Positions 28,154 to 36,543 of a stretch of 64,000 nucleotides of DNA are shown piece by piece (the first letter of the stretch is position 1; each line of letters opens with the position of its first letter). A program made the position numbers and the translations under genes. This DNA comes from Pseudomonas brassicacearum (GTDB lineage Bacteria > Pseudomonadota > Gammaproteobacteria > Pseudomonadales > Pseudomonadaceae): assembly GCF_003732265.1 (NCBI RefSeq), contig NZ_MOBK01000001.1, forward strand, positions 248,001 through 312,000. Reading direction: 5' to 3'. The notes under the pieces were generated by a model that was given only the letters and a program-made list of their open reading frames with translations, did not search any database and had not been told where the DNA came from.

Positions 28154-28855
28154 TCAGCATTCCCACTCGGAACGGCTGAACAGGTAACCCTTGCCCCACA
28201 CGGTCTTGATCTTGCGCGCCTCGCCCGCGTGGTCGTCGAACTTGCGCCGCAACTTGGAAATCGCCACATCCACCGAACGGTCGGTGCCGTTGAATTCAAT
28301 GCCGCGCAGGCGTTGCAGGATCTGGTCGCGACTCAGCACCTCACCGGCATGCCGGGCCAGCACCACCAGCAGGTTGTATTCGCCGCTCGACAGTTCGACC
28401 AGTTGTTCGCGCCAGGTCACGGTGCGCTCGGACAGGTCGATGCACAGGTTGCCCATGAGTATGCGGTCGTTGGCGGTTTGCGGCTCGCCAAGGCTGCTGC
28501 GGCGCAACAGCGTGCGCACGCGGGCCAGCAGGACGCGGGGCTCGCAGGGCTTGGTGACGTAATCGTCGGCGCCCATTTCCAGGCCCAACACTTGATCGTG
28601 GCTGTCGTCGCGGGCGGTGAGCATCAGGATCGGCAACGTCGCCGAATCCGCCCGCAGCAAACGACAGACTTGCAAGCCGTCGAGGCCCGGCAGCATCAGG
28701 TCGAGGATCACCAGGTCCGGCGGATTGACCCGCGCGCGTTCACGCACGTGATCGCCACGGCTGATCACGCTGACCGAATAGCCGTTGCGTTCCAGGTAGC
28801 TGGCGATCAGTTCGGAGAGCGCGGAGTCGTCTTCGACCAGGAGGATGTTGGGCAT
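28154..28855 (-). CDS. OmpR-family response regulator
   Basis: A 233-aa regulator with an N-terminal receiver domain (Asp9/Asp10, phospho-acceptor Asp52 in ILDLMLPGLDG, Lys in VTKPCEP) and a C-terminal winged helix (about 135-230; GTDRSVDVAISKLRRKFDD). I start at ATG 28855 (MPNILLVED); the frame extends upstream to 28921, but that part is read from a REP element. It is co-transcribed with the histidine kinase and divergent from the RND adaptor gene. Confidence 0.92.
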   Translation of the reverse strand: MPNILLVEDDSALSELIASYLERNGYSVSVISRGDHVRERARVNPPDLVILDLMLPGLDGLQVCRLLRADSATLPILMLTARDDSHDQVLGLEMGADDYVTKPCEPRVLLARVRTLLRRSSLGEPQTANDRILMGNLCIDLSERTVTWREQLVELSSGEYNLLVVLARHAGEVLSRDQILQRLRGIEFNGTDRSVDVAISKLRRKFDDHAGEARKIKTVWGKGYLFSRSEWEC

Positions 28856-28896
28856 GGGGGTGTTCCAGAAAGTGCTGTGGCGACAGGTCGGGCCTT

Positions 28897-28980
28897 TTCG
28901 CGAGCAAGCCCGCTCCCACATTAAACCGAGTTCTTCCAGCAGGATGCGGTCGAATGAGGGAGCGGGCTTGCTCGCGAAGG
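28897..28980. repeat. REPIN between the two-component and RND operons
   Basis: Inverted REP cores, the right arm carrying a GAGGGA change instead of GTGGGA. It lies in a divergent intergenic region. Confidence 0.85.
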
Positions 28981-29050
28981 CGGCTTCAGCTTCGCAAAAA
29001 GTATCAAGTCACCAAGGATATACGCCCTCACCCCCGCCTGAGTAAAACCC

Positions 29051-29067
29051 TTACACAATTTCACACA
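29051..29067 (+). promoter_or_regulatory. direct repeat, candidate response-regulator box
   Basis: TTACACAATTTCACACA contains ACACA twice with starts 10 bp apart, the tandem half-site spacing typical of OmpR-family regulators. It is 74 nt upstream of the RND adaptor start. The link to the adjacent regulator is inference. Confidence 0.35.
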
Positions 29068-29140
29068 GCACCAACAAAGCTTCACCGCTACCCTCGTCCG
29101 CTCCCCGTAGGATGCGGGTGGTCATTATTGGGGTAATTCC

Positions 29141-30298
29141 ATGTCAAAGAATCTGTTCGCCACGCTCGGCCTGCTCGCACTGGCACTGACGCTGAGCGCG
29201 TGTGACAAGTCCTCCACCGCCGAGGAACAGGCGCCGTTGGCCACCGTGCGTATCGAAACCATCGAAGCCCGGCCCCTGTCGATCACCAGCGAGTTGAGCG
29301 GGCGGATTGCTGCGCCACGGATTGCCGAAGTTCGCGCCCGCGTCGCCGGCGTCGTATTGCAACGCACCTTCAATGAAGGCAGCGATGTGAAAAAAGGCGA
29401 CGTGCTGTTCCGCATCGATCCGGCGCCGTTCAAGGCTGACCTGGACAGCGCCGAAGCGGCGTTGCGCAAAGCCGAGGCCAATGCGTTCCAGGCAAAACTG
29501 CAAGAGCAGCGCTACGCCCAACTGATCGAAGGCAACGCCATCAGCGGGCAGGATTACGACAACGCCCGCGCCAACGTCCGGCAAACCGCCGCTGACGTTG
29601 CCGCCAACAAAGCCGCCGTGGAGCGGGCGAAACTCAACCTCGGTTATGCCACCGTCACCGCGCCGATTTCCGGACGCGTAGGCCGCGCGCTGGTGACCGA
29701 AGGCGCGCTGGTCGGGCAAAACGAAACCACGCCACTGGCGCTGATTCAACAGCTCAACCCGATCCATGCCGACCTGACCCAGTCGACCCGCGAGCTTAAC
29801 GATTTGCGCCGCGCCTTCCGCTCCGGTCAGTTGCAACAAGTCGGCCAAGGCCAGGCTAAAGCCACGCTGATTCAGGATGACGGCAGCCTCTACCCGCTGC
29901 CGGGCAAGCTGTTGTTCACCGACATCACCGTCGACCCGGGCACCGGCCAGATCATCCTGCGCAGCGAATTCCCCAACCCGGACCTCGACTTGCTGCCCGG
30001 CAGTTTCGTGCGGGTGCGTCTGGAGCAAGCGGTGAACCAGCAAGGCATCAGCGTGCCGCAACGGGCGATCCAGCGTGACAGCGCCGGCATTGCTCACGTG
30101 TTGCTGCTGGACCCACAGCAGCGCGTGGGCCTGCAACCGGTTGAACTGGGCACGGTGCAGGACGATCGCTGGATCGTCACCGGCGGCCTCAAGCCTGGCG
30201 ACCGCATCGTCACCGAAGGTCTGCAACACGCGCGCCCCGGCGAGCAGGTCCAGATCGACAGTTCCCCTCTTCCACTTGCCCAGGTTTCTGGTCAGTAA
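29141..30298 (+). CDS. RND efflux periplasmic adaptor (lipoprotein)
   Basis: A 385-aa membrane-fusion protein of the AcrA/MexA family. The lipobox LSAC puts the lipidated Cys at 21. Residues about 55-95 are the first lipoyl half, 95-165 the coiled-coil hairpin (SAEAALRKAEANAFQAKLQEQ), then the second lipoyl half (TVTAPISGRVGRALVTEGALV) and beta-barrel and membrane-proximal domains to the end. It bridges the inner-membrane pump that follows after 14 nt to an outer-membrane channel encoded elsewhere. Confidence 0.9.
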   Translation: MSKNLFATLGLLALALTLSACDKSSTAEEQAPLATVRIETIEARPLSITSELSGRIAAPRIAEVRARVAGVVLQRTFNEGSDVKKGDVLFRIDPAPFKADLDSAEAALRKAEANAFQAKLQEQRYAQLIEGNAISGQDYDNARANVRQTAADVAANKAAVERAKLNLGYATVTAPISGRVGRALVTEGALVGQNETTPLALIQQLNPIHADLTQSTRELNDLRRAFRSGQLQQVGQGQAKATLIQDDGSLYPLPGKLLFTDITVDPGTGQIILRSEFPNPDLDLLPGSFVRVRLEQAVNQQGISVPQRAIQRDSAGIAHVLLLDPQQRVGLQPVELGTVQDDRWIVTGGLKPGDRIVTEGLQHARPGEQVQIDSSPLPLAQVSGQ

Positions 30299-30312
30299 GC
30301 AGGACGCTTTTT

Positions 30313-33300
30313 ATGCCGCAGTTCTTTATTGATCGCCCGGTGTTTGCCTGGGTGGTTGCCTTGTTCATCCTGCTGGCCGGCGCATTGGCCATTCCGCAGT
30401 TGCCCGTGGCGCAGTACCCCGACGTTGCCCCGCCGCAAATTGAAATTTACGCCCAGTACCCGGGCGCTTCGGCGCAGACCGTGGACGAAAGCGTGGTCAG
30501 CCTGATCGAGGAAGAACTCAACGGCGCCGACCATTTGCTGTACTTCGAGTCGCAAAGCAGTCTCGGCAGCGCCACCATCAAGGCCACGTTCCAGCCGGGC
30601 ACTGACCCGGAAATGGCCCAGGTCGATGTGCAAAACCGCCTGAAAGTCGTGGAATCGCGGCTGCCGCAAGCGGTCAATCAGCAAGGCCTGCAAGTCGAGA
30701 AGGTCTCCGCCGGTTTCCTGCTGCTGGTCACCCTCACCTCCAGCGATGGCAAACTCGACGACGTGGCGCTCAGCGATTACCTGGCGCGCAACGTGATGAA
30801 CGAGATCAAGCGTCTGGACGGTGTCGGCAAGGCGCAGTTGTATGGCGCCGAACGGGCGATGCGCATCTGGATCGACCCGCAGAAGCTGATCGGTTTCAAC
30901 CTGACCCCGGCGGACGTCAACGCCGCCATCGTCGCGCAAAACGCCCAGGTGTCCGCCGGCAGTATCGGCGATTTGCCGACCCGCACCACCCAGGAAATCA
31001 CCGCGACCATTCTGGTGAAGGGCCAGTTGTCGACGCCGGAAGAATTCGCCGACATCGTGCTCAAGGCCAGCCCCGACGGCTCCACCGTGCGCATCAGCGA
31101 TGTCGCGCGGGTGGAAATCGGCAGTCAGGAATACAACTTCTCCACCCGCCTGAACGGCAAGCCGTCGACTGCGGTCAGCGTGCAACTGGCACCGGGCGCC
31201 AATGCCTTGAGCACCGCCACGTTAGTCCGCGCAAAGATGGATGAGTTGGCGCGCTACTTTCCGGCTGGCGTGGAATACAAGATCCCGTACGACACTTCGC
31301 CGTTCGTCAAAGTCTCGATCACCAAAGTGGTTTACACCCTCGGCGAGGCGATGCTGCTGGTGTTTGCGGTGATGTTCCTGTTCCTGCAAAACATCCGTTA
31401 CACACTGATCCCGACGCTGGTAGTGCCGGTCGCACTGATGGGGACGTTTGCGACCATGTTGGCGCTGGGCTTTTCGATCAACGTGCTGACCATGTTCGGC
31501 ATGGTGCTGGCCATCGGCATTCTGGTGGACGATGCCATTGTGGTGGTGGAGAACGTCGAGCGGATCATGGCCACCGAAGGTCTGTCGCCCAAGGAGGCGA
31601 CTCGCAAGGCAATGACGCAGATCACCGGGGCAATCATCGGCATCACGCTGGTGCTGGTGGCGGTGTTCATTCCGATGGCGTTCATGCAGGGTTCGGTCGG
31701 GGTGATCTATCAGCAGTTTTCGTTGTCGATGGCCACGTCGATCCTGTTCTCGGCATTTCTTGCGCTGACCTTGACCCCGGCGCTGTGTGCGACGCTGCTC
31801 AAGCCGATTGCCAAGGGCGAGCATCACGAAAAGACCGGTTTCTTTGGTTGGTTCAACCGTGGCTTCGAACGGTTGACCGAGCGCTATCAAGGCTGGGTTG
31901 CCTATGCGTTGAAACGCACCGGCCGTTACCTGCTGATCTATGGCGTGCTGCTGATCGGTCTGGGCGTGTGTTTCAGTCGCCTGCCCTCCTCCTTCTTGCC
32001 GGTCGAGGATCAGGGTTACACCATCACCGACATTCAGCTGCCGCCGGGCGCGAGCAAGAACCGCACGGTGCAGGTGGTCGAGCAGATTGAAGCGCATAAC
32101 GCCACGGAACCGGGGATTGGTGACAGCACGATCATTCTCGGCTTCAGTTTTTCCGGTAGCGGGCAGAACGCGGCGCTGGCATTTTCCACGCTCAAGGATT
32201 GGTCTGATCGCGGCAGTGACGACTCCGCGAGTTCGATTGCCGACCGGGCCAACGTCGCGTTGAGTCAGATCAAGGACGCCGTGGTGTTCTCGGTTCTGCC
32301 GCCACCGGTTGACGGCCTCGGCACGTCCAGCGGTTTCGAGTTCCGCTTGCAGGACCGTGGCGGCCTCGGCCACGCCACGCTGATGCAGGCGCGCAGCGAA
32401 CTGCTCGCCGCTGCGCAGAAGAGCCCGATCCTGATGAATGTGCGCGAAAGTGCCTTGGCCGAAGCACCGCAAGTGCAACTGGAAGTCGACCGCAAGCAAG
32501 CCAACGCGCTGGGCGTGTCCTTTGCCGACATTGGCAATGTGCTGTCCACCGCCGTCGGTTCCGCCTACATCAACGACTTCCCCAATCAGGGGCGCATGCA
32601 GCGGGTGGTGGTGCAGGCCGAAGGCGATCAACGCAGTCAGGTGGCTGATCTGCTGAAAATGCACGTACGCAACAGCAACGGAAAAATGGTGCCCTTGTCG
32701 GCCTTTGTCCAGGCGAAGTGGACCCAAGGCCCGGCACAGTTGACGCGGTATAACGGCTACCCGGCGATTGCCATTTCCGGTGAACCGTCACCGGGCCACA
32801 GCACCGGTGAGGCCATGGCGGAAATCGAGCGGCTGGTGGCACAGGGGCCGGCGGGACTGGGTCAGGAATGGACCGGGCTGTCGTTGCAAGAGCGGTTATC
32901 CGGCAGCCAGGCGCCGATCCTGCTTGGGCTGTCGTTGCTGATCGTATTTCTGTGCCTGGCAGCGCTGTATGAGAGCTGGTCGATTCCGACGTCGGTGCTG
33001 CTGGTGGTGCCGCTGGGTGTGCTCGGCGCGGTATTGGCCGTGACCTTTCGCGGGATGCCCAACGATGTGTTCTTCAAGGTTGGACTAATCACCATCATCG
33101 GGCTGTCGGCGAAGAACGCGATTCTGATCATCGAATTCGCCAAGAGTCTCTATGACGAAGGACACGACCTGATCGACGCTACGCTGCAAGCCGCACGGTT
33201 GCGGTTACGGCCGATTGTCATGACGTCGCTGGCGTTCATTCTTGGCGTGGTGCCCTTGGCGATTGCCACAGGCGCCAGCTCGGCGAGCCAGCAGGCGATC

Positions 33301-33411
33301 GGTACCGGGGTGATTGGCGGGATGATCACGGCAACGCTGGCGGTGGTGTTTGTACCGGTGTTTTTTGTGGTGGTGATGAAGCTTGTCAGCAAGCGCCACA
33401 AGGACCTCTGA
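30313..33411 (+). CDS. RND multidrug efflux pump, HAE-1 family
   Basis: A 1032-aa AcrB/MexB-type transporter with 12 membrane spans and two large periplasmic loops. The N-terminus MPQFFIDRPVFAWVVALFI is classic. The proton-relay aspartates Asp406 and Asp407 are in GILVDDAIVVVENVER, and GLSAKNAILIIEFAK in the second half carries the matching Lys. Substrates cannot be predicted from sequence. It is co-transcribed with the adaptor. There is no outer-membrane factor gene, so an OprM/TolC-like channel must be shared. The adjacent two-component system probably controls it. Confidence 0.93.
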   Translation: MPQFFIDRPVFAWVVALFILLAGALAIPQLPVAQYPDVAPPQIEIYAQYPGASAQTVDESVVSLIEEELNGADHLLYFESQSSLGSATIKATFQPGTDPEMAQVDVQNRLKVVESRLPQAVNQQGLQVEKVSAGFLLLVTLTSSDGKLDDVALSDYLARNVMNEIKRLDGVGKAQLYGAERAMRIWIDPQKLIGFNLTPADVNAAIVAQNAQVSAGSIGDLPTRTTQEITATILVKGQLSTPEEFADIVLKASPDGSTVRISDVARVEIGSQEYNFSTRLNGKPSTAVSVQLAPGANALSTATLVRAKMDELARYFPAGVEYKIPYDTSPFVKVSITKVVYTLGEAMLLVFAVMFLFLQNIRYTLIPTLVVPVALMGTFATMLALGFSINVLTMFGMVLAIGILVDDAIVVVENVERIMATEGLSPKEATRKAMTQITGAIIGITLVLVAVFIPMAFMQGSVGVIYQQFSLSMATSILFSAFLALTLTPALCATLLKPIAKGEHHEKTGFFGWFNRGFERLTERYQGWVAYALKRTGRYLLIYGVLLIGLGVCFSRLPSSFLPVEDQGYTITDIQLPPGASKNRTVQVVEQIEAHNATEPGIGDSTIILGFSFSGSGQNAALAFSTLKDWSDRGSDDSASSIADRANVALSQIKDAVVFSVLPPPVDGLGTSSGFEFRLQDRGGLGHATLMQARSELLAAAQKSPILMNVRESALAEAPQVQLEVDRKQANALGVSFADIGNVLSTAVGSAYINDFPNQGRMQRVVVQAEGDQRSQVADLLKMHVRNSNGKMVPLSAFVQAKWTQGPAQLTRYNGYPAIAISGEPSPGHSTGEAMAEIERLVAQGPAGLGQEWTGLSLQERLSGSQAPILLGLSLLIVFLCLAALYESWSIPTSVLLVVPLGVLGAVLAVTFRGMPNDVFFKVGLITIIGLSAKNAILIIEFAKSLYDEGHDLIDATLQAARLRLRPIVMTSLAFILGVVPLAIATGASSASQQAIGTGVIGGMITATLAVVFVPVFFVVVMKLVSKRHKDL

Positions 33412-33427
33412 CCCACAACACCGACCC

Positions 33428-33521
33428 AATGTGGGAGCGAGCCTGCTCGCGAAAGCGGTTGTACATTCAACACTGATGTTGGCTGACACTCCGCTTTCGC
33501 GAGCAGGCTCACTCCTACAAT
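33428..33521. repeat. REPIN after the RND operon
   Basis: Inverted GCCTGCTCGCGAAAGCGG-type REPs with the spacer ACATTCAACACTGATGTTGG, related to the spacers at 6517-6610 and 59319-59409. Confidence 0.88.
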
Positions 33522-33604
33522 GGACCGCGTTACTCTGAGCTTTGTGGTCATGACCGGCTGCGCTGGGCTAAGGTGTTTGCACAGCCCTGACGCATCGAGT
33601 CTTC

Positions 33605-34246
33605 ATGCCCTACCTCACCCACACCCACCCTCGCCTGTCCACTGCCGCCACCCTCGGCGTCGCGGCAGGCATTCTGGCCCCCGCCGACTCGGTGATCAGC
33701 AAAATCCTCATCGGCTGGAATGCCGGGGTCTGGACTTACCTGATCCTCATGCTGTGGCTCGCCGCCCGCGCCAAGGCACCCGACGTCAAGCGCATCGCCG
33801 AGATCGAAGACGAAAACGCCGGGTTGGTTCTGTTTGTGGTGTGCATCGCCGCGATCGCCAGCCTCGCCACCATCACCTTCGAACTGGCCGGCAGCAAGGA
33901 CCTGGAAACCACCCGCAAGCTCCTGCATTACGGCTTTACCGGGCTCACCGTCATCGGGTCGTGGTTGCTGATCGGGGTGATTTTCAGCGTGCATTACGCC
34001 CGTTTGTTCTACACGTGGGAAGGAAAAGACCTGGCCTTACGCTTTGCGGAAGGACTGGAAACGCCGAACTACTGGGACTTCCTGTACTTCTCGTTCACCA
34101 TCGGCGTGGCGGTGCAGACCTCGGATGTCGGCGTGGCGACTCGGGAGATGCGCAAGATTGTATTGGCGCAGTCGCTGATCGGTTTTCTGTTCAACACGGC
34201 CATTCTCGGGTTCTCGATCAACATAGCCGCCGGGTTGTTCAACTGA
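33605..34246 (+). CDS. DUF1345 membrane protein
   Basis: A 213-aa protein with five to six hydrophobic segments. It matches the DUF1345 family pattern, with WNAGVWTYL early and [20 protein letters not shown](G) followed by a polar helix. The function of this family is unknown. Monocistronic, with REPs upstream and an AraC gene downstream. Confidence 0.85.
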   Translation: MPYLTHTHPRLSTAATLGVAAGILAPADSVISKILIGWNAGVWTYLILMLWLAARAKAPDVKRIAEIEDENAGLVLFVVCIAAIASLATITFELAGSKDLETTRKLLHYGFTGLTVIGSWLLIGVIFSVHYARLFYTWEGKDLALRFAEGLETPNYWDFLYFSFTIGVAVQTSDVGVATREMRKIVLAQSLIGFLFNTAILGFSINIAAGLFN

Positions 34247-34322
34247 TCGGTGCACAAACGTTCTAGTCATCACCCTCGAGGCAGGCGTTAAATAAGTCGG
34301 TAATCCGTCCCGCAGGTGATGC

Positions 34323-35162
34323 ATGACCCCTCACAACTGGATCGACCTGGCCCAGGATGCCGACACCGGCATCGAGACCCTGCGCGCGCATTTCGAAGGC
34401 CACGCTTACGATCCGCACTGGCACGACAGCTATCTGGTGGGGGTCACCGAGCAAGGTGTCCAGCAATTCAATTGTCGGCGCACCCGACACCAAAGCACGC
34501 CGGGCAAGGTGTTTTTGCTCGAGCCGGGCGACATTCATGACGGCGAAGCGCCGACCGAGGATGGCTTCACCTACCGCATGCTGTACCTCGATCCGCAGTG
34601 GTTAGTGCGCGAACTCAGTGCGGTATTCGAAAATGCTCCCGACAACGGTCAATTGAGTTTCGCCAACACCCTGGCCAGCGACACACGACTGGCTCACGCC
34701 ACCAGCCTGGCCTTCCAGACACTGCATGGCGGTGAACTGAAGATCGTGCGCCAGACCGCCCTCGACGGTTTGCTTGAGCGCCTGACCAGCCACCTGCATT
34801 GGCGCACACGTTATGCCGAAGATCCGCGCCTGCCGCTGGTGGCGCAAAAGGCCCGGGAGTACTTGCACGCCAACGCCCAGTACGACATCGGCCTCGACCA
34901 GGTGGCGGCGGCAACCGGTGTCGACCGATTCCGCCTGACCCGCGCGTTCAAGGCTGCCTACGGCCTGGCGCCCCATGCCTATCTGGTGCAACTGCGCCTG
35001 GCCACTGCCCGACGCCTGTTGGCCCGTGGCGAACAGCCGGCGGCGGTGGCAATGGAGCTGGGTTTTGCCGACCAGAGCCATCTGGGGCGATGGTTCGTGC
35101 GGGCATATGGTTTGACGCCGGCCCTGTACCGCAATCGCTGCTCAAATCTTCCAGACGCTTGA
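34323..35162 (+). CDS. AraC-family regulator with cupin sensor domain
   Basis: A 279-aa regulator. Residues about 15-80 form an AraC-binding cupin (HWHDSYLVGVTEQGVQQF, EPGDIHDGE) and residues about 175-275 the two-HTH DNA-binding domain (IGLDQVAAATGVDRFRLTRAF, PAAVAMELGFADQSHLGRWF). It is followed after 51 nt by a LysE-type exporter gene on the same strand. Such AraC-LysE pairs are common in Pseudomonas, and the regulator usually controls the exporter. Confidence 0.88.
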   Translation: MTPHNWIDLAQDADTGIETLRAHFEGHAYDPHWHDSYLVGVTEQGVQQFNCRRTRHQSTPGKVFLLEPGDIHDGEAPTEDGFTYRMLYLDPQWLVRELSAVFENAPDNGQLSFANTLASDTRLAHATSLAFQTLHGGELKIVRQTALDGLLERLTSHLHWRTRYAEDPRLPLVAQKAREYLHANAQYDIGLDQVAAATGVDRFRLTRAFKAAYGLAPHAYLVQLRLATARRLLARGEQPAAVAMELGFADQSHLGRWFVRAYGLTPALYRNRCSNLPDA

Positions 35163-35213
35163 AGCCGACTTTGTGAGGATCAGCTCCTGAGATCATTCAC
35201 GGAGCCCGCTGAC

Positions 35214-35828
35214 ATGTCGTCCACTTTCCCCACGCTGTTACCGTTTGTGCTGTTCGCTTTTGTCGCGTCCATCACACCGGGACCGACCAACATTCTGGTG
35301 CTCAGCAACAGCGCCCGCTATGGCTTCAAGGCGACATTGCCGATCATTTTCGGTGCGTGCGCCAGTGCGGCGCTGGTTGTATTGCTGGTAGGTAGCGGTT
35401 TGGGGCAAGCCTTGCAAGCTCACCCCCTTATAGAAACATCCATGCGCTGGGCGGGCATTGTCTGGCTCAGTTACCTGGCGTGGCAGATTTTCCGCTTGCC
35501 GCCCGACGTGATCGATCCACAGTCCGCGTCTGGCACGCCTCAATTCGGATTAAGGGGCGCGGCTGTGCTCCAGTGGATAAACCCCAAGACCTGGATGATG
35601 GCGTTGGCCGTAGTCGGTGTTTTTTCCGGGAGCGGTGCAGAAAAAACGCTGCAAGTCATGCAATTGTCGCTGGTGTTCTTTTGGGTGTCGCTACCGTGTG
35701 TGGGGGCCTGGGCGATAGCGGGGGCGAAGTCTGGCAAATTGTTGCGATCACCCGCCGCGCAAACGTATTTCAATAGAGGGATGAGCGTGTTGTTGTTATG
35801 TGCTGCCTGGTTGCCGGTCACGGTATAG
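35214..35828 (+). CDS. LysE family translocator
   Basis: A 204-aa inner-membrane protein with about six helices. FVASITPGPTNILVLSNSARYGF is the N-terminal LysE/RhtB signature, and WINPKTWMMALA is the conserved mid-protein motif. Family members export amino acids or related compounds; the substrate here is unknown. Probably controlled by the AraC regulator just upstream. Confidence 0.88.
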   Translation: MSSTFPTLLPFVLFAFVASITPGPTNILVLSNSARYGFKATLPIIFGACASAALVVLLVGSGLGQALQAHPLIETSMRWAGIVWLSYLAWQIFRLPPDVIDPQSASGTPQFGLRGAAVLQWINPKTWMMALAVVGVFSGSGAEKTLQVMQLSLVFFWVSLPCVGAWAIAGAKSGKLLRSPAAQTYFNRGMSVLLLCAAWLPVTV

Positions 35829-35903
35829 AAAACAGCGCGACACGTACCTGCCAGCAGACATATTGCGCGATGGTTTTGTCATTAATTTCACGAATCACAG
35901 CCC

Positions 35904-35933
35904 TTGTAAACTGTCAACAATGACAGTTTACAA
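35904..35933 (+). promoter_or_regulatory. 13-bp-arm palindrome containing CTGTCA-N4-TGACAG (site 1)
   Basis: TTGTAAACTGTCA, ACAA, then the exact complement form a perfect dyad. Its central 16 bp (35911-35926) match the sites at 42617-42632 and 49595-49610. Exactly 23 nt after that core comes CTTTTAT, a -10-like element, so the dyad is centred near -43. The position suits a class II activator. Confidence 0.7.
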
Positions 35934-36024
35934 CCTGCCCCTTTACGGGCTTTTATAGTTCATCCAGGATTAGGGCCGCGCATGGCCTTTGGATACCTTA
36001 CTTAACGTAACGGAGACCGAATCC

Positions 36025-36486
36025 ATGAACGCTGTCATCAAACGTATCAGCTTTGCAGAGGGCAATTATGTCACTGCCACCCCTTACGCAACTCACAAAG
36101 TAATTCCGGAATTCATCGCTACTTCCCGACTCATCGACACTGTCAAATCCGGCCCGAAAAAAATTAACACCGTCAAAATTACTGCCATTGACCGGCCGGC
36201 TTCAAAAACAAGAGCTAAAAGCTCGCCTGCGCGAGAAATCTGTTTGTGCCTACCTGACAGTTTCGAACCGGGTGAGTACGTATTAAAAACTCGCGATGAC
36301 GTAAGTTCTAGCTTCAAAGACGAAAACGGCATTGTCTACGAAGGTGTTTCTGGCAATATCACATTGCAACCGACGGTAGGAGAAAACAATGTCGCGGGCC
36401 TCTTCGATATCAACTACGAACTACCAGACACTGAAGGCGAGACCTTTATTCTAAAAGGTAAATTTCAAGTACTAAAAGCCGGATAG
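36025..36486 (+). CDS. small orphan protein, beta-rich, function unknown
   Basis: A 153-aa protein I do not recognise. ATG 36025 follows ACGGAGACC with good spacing; the frame upstream to 35989 is not supported. There is no signal peptide or membrane span. The first 75 residues are basic (KRIS, KKINTVK, ASKTRAKSS). The rest alternates short beta-like strands (CLCLPDSFEPGEYVLKTRDD, ITLQPTVGENNVAGLFDINY) and ends in GKFQVLKAG. Codon use is richer in A/T than the neighbouring genes, which suggests transfer or different expression. It is preceded by site 1 and followed by a strong terminator. Confidence 0.7.
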   Translation: MNAVIKRISFAEGNYVTATPYATHKVIPEFIATSRLIDTVKSGPKKINTVKITAIDRPASKTRAKSSPAREICLCLPDSFEPGEYVLKTRDDVSSSFKDENGIVYEGVSGNITLQPTVGENNVAGLFDINYELPDTEGETFILKGKFQVLKAG

Positions 36487-36503
36487 TTCACAGCGTTATC
36501 AAT

Positions 36504-36534
36504 AAAAAGGGAAGCCTGCGCTTCCCTTTTTTTT
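36504..36534 (+). terminator. rho-independent terminator
   Basis: AAAAAGGGAAG and CTTCCCTTTTT pair around CCTGCG, and eight T follow. Because A-runs flank the other side it can also serve the convergent autotransporter gene. Confidence 0.9.
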
Positions 36535-36543
36535 GCGTCACAT

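Noticed and set aside
28856..28921. Upstream extension of the response regulator
   Set aside because: It is REP sequence read as MWERACSR; the receiver domain starts at 28855.
31222..32727. 501-codon ORF antisense to the RND pump
   Set aside because: Composition and repeated His/Arg/Gln runs are those of a high-GC shadow frame; the plus-strand pump is certain.
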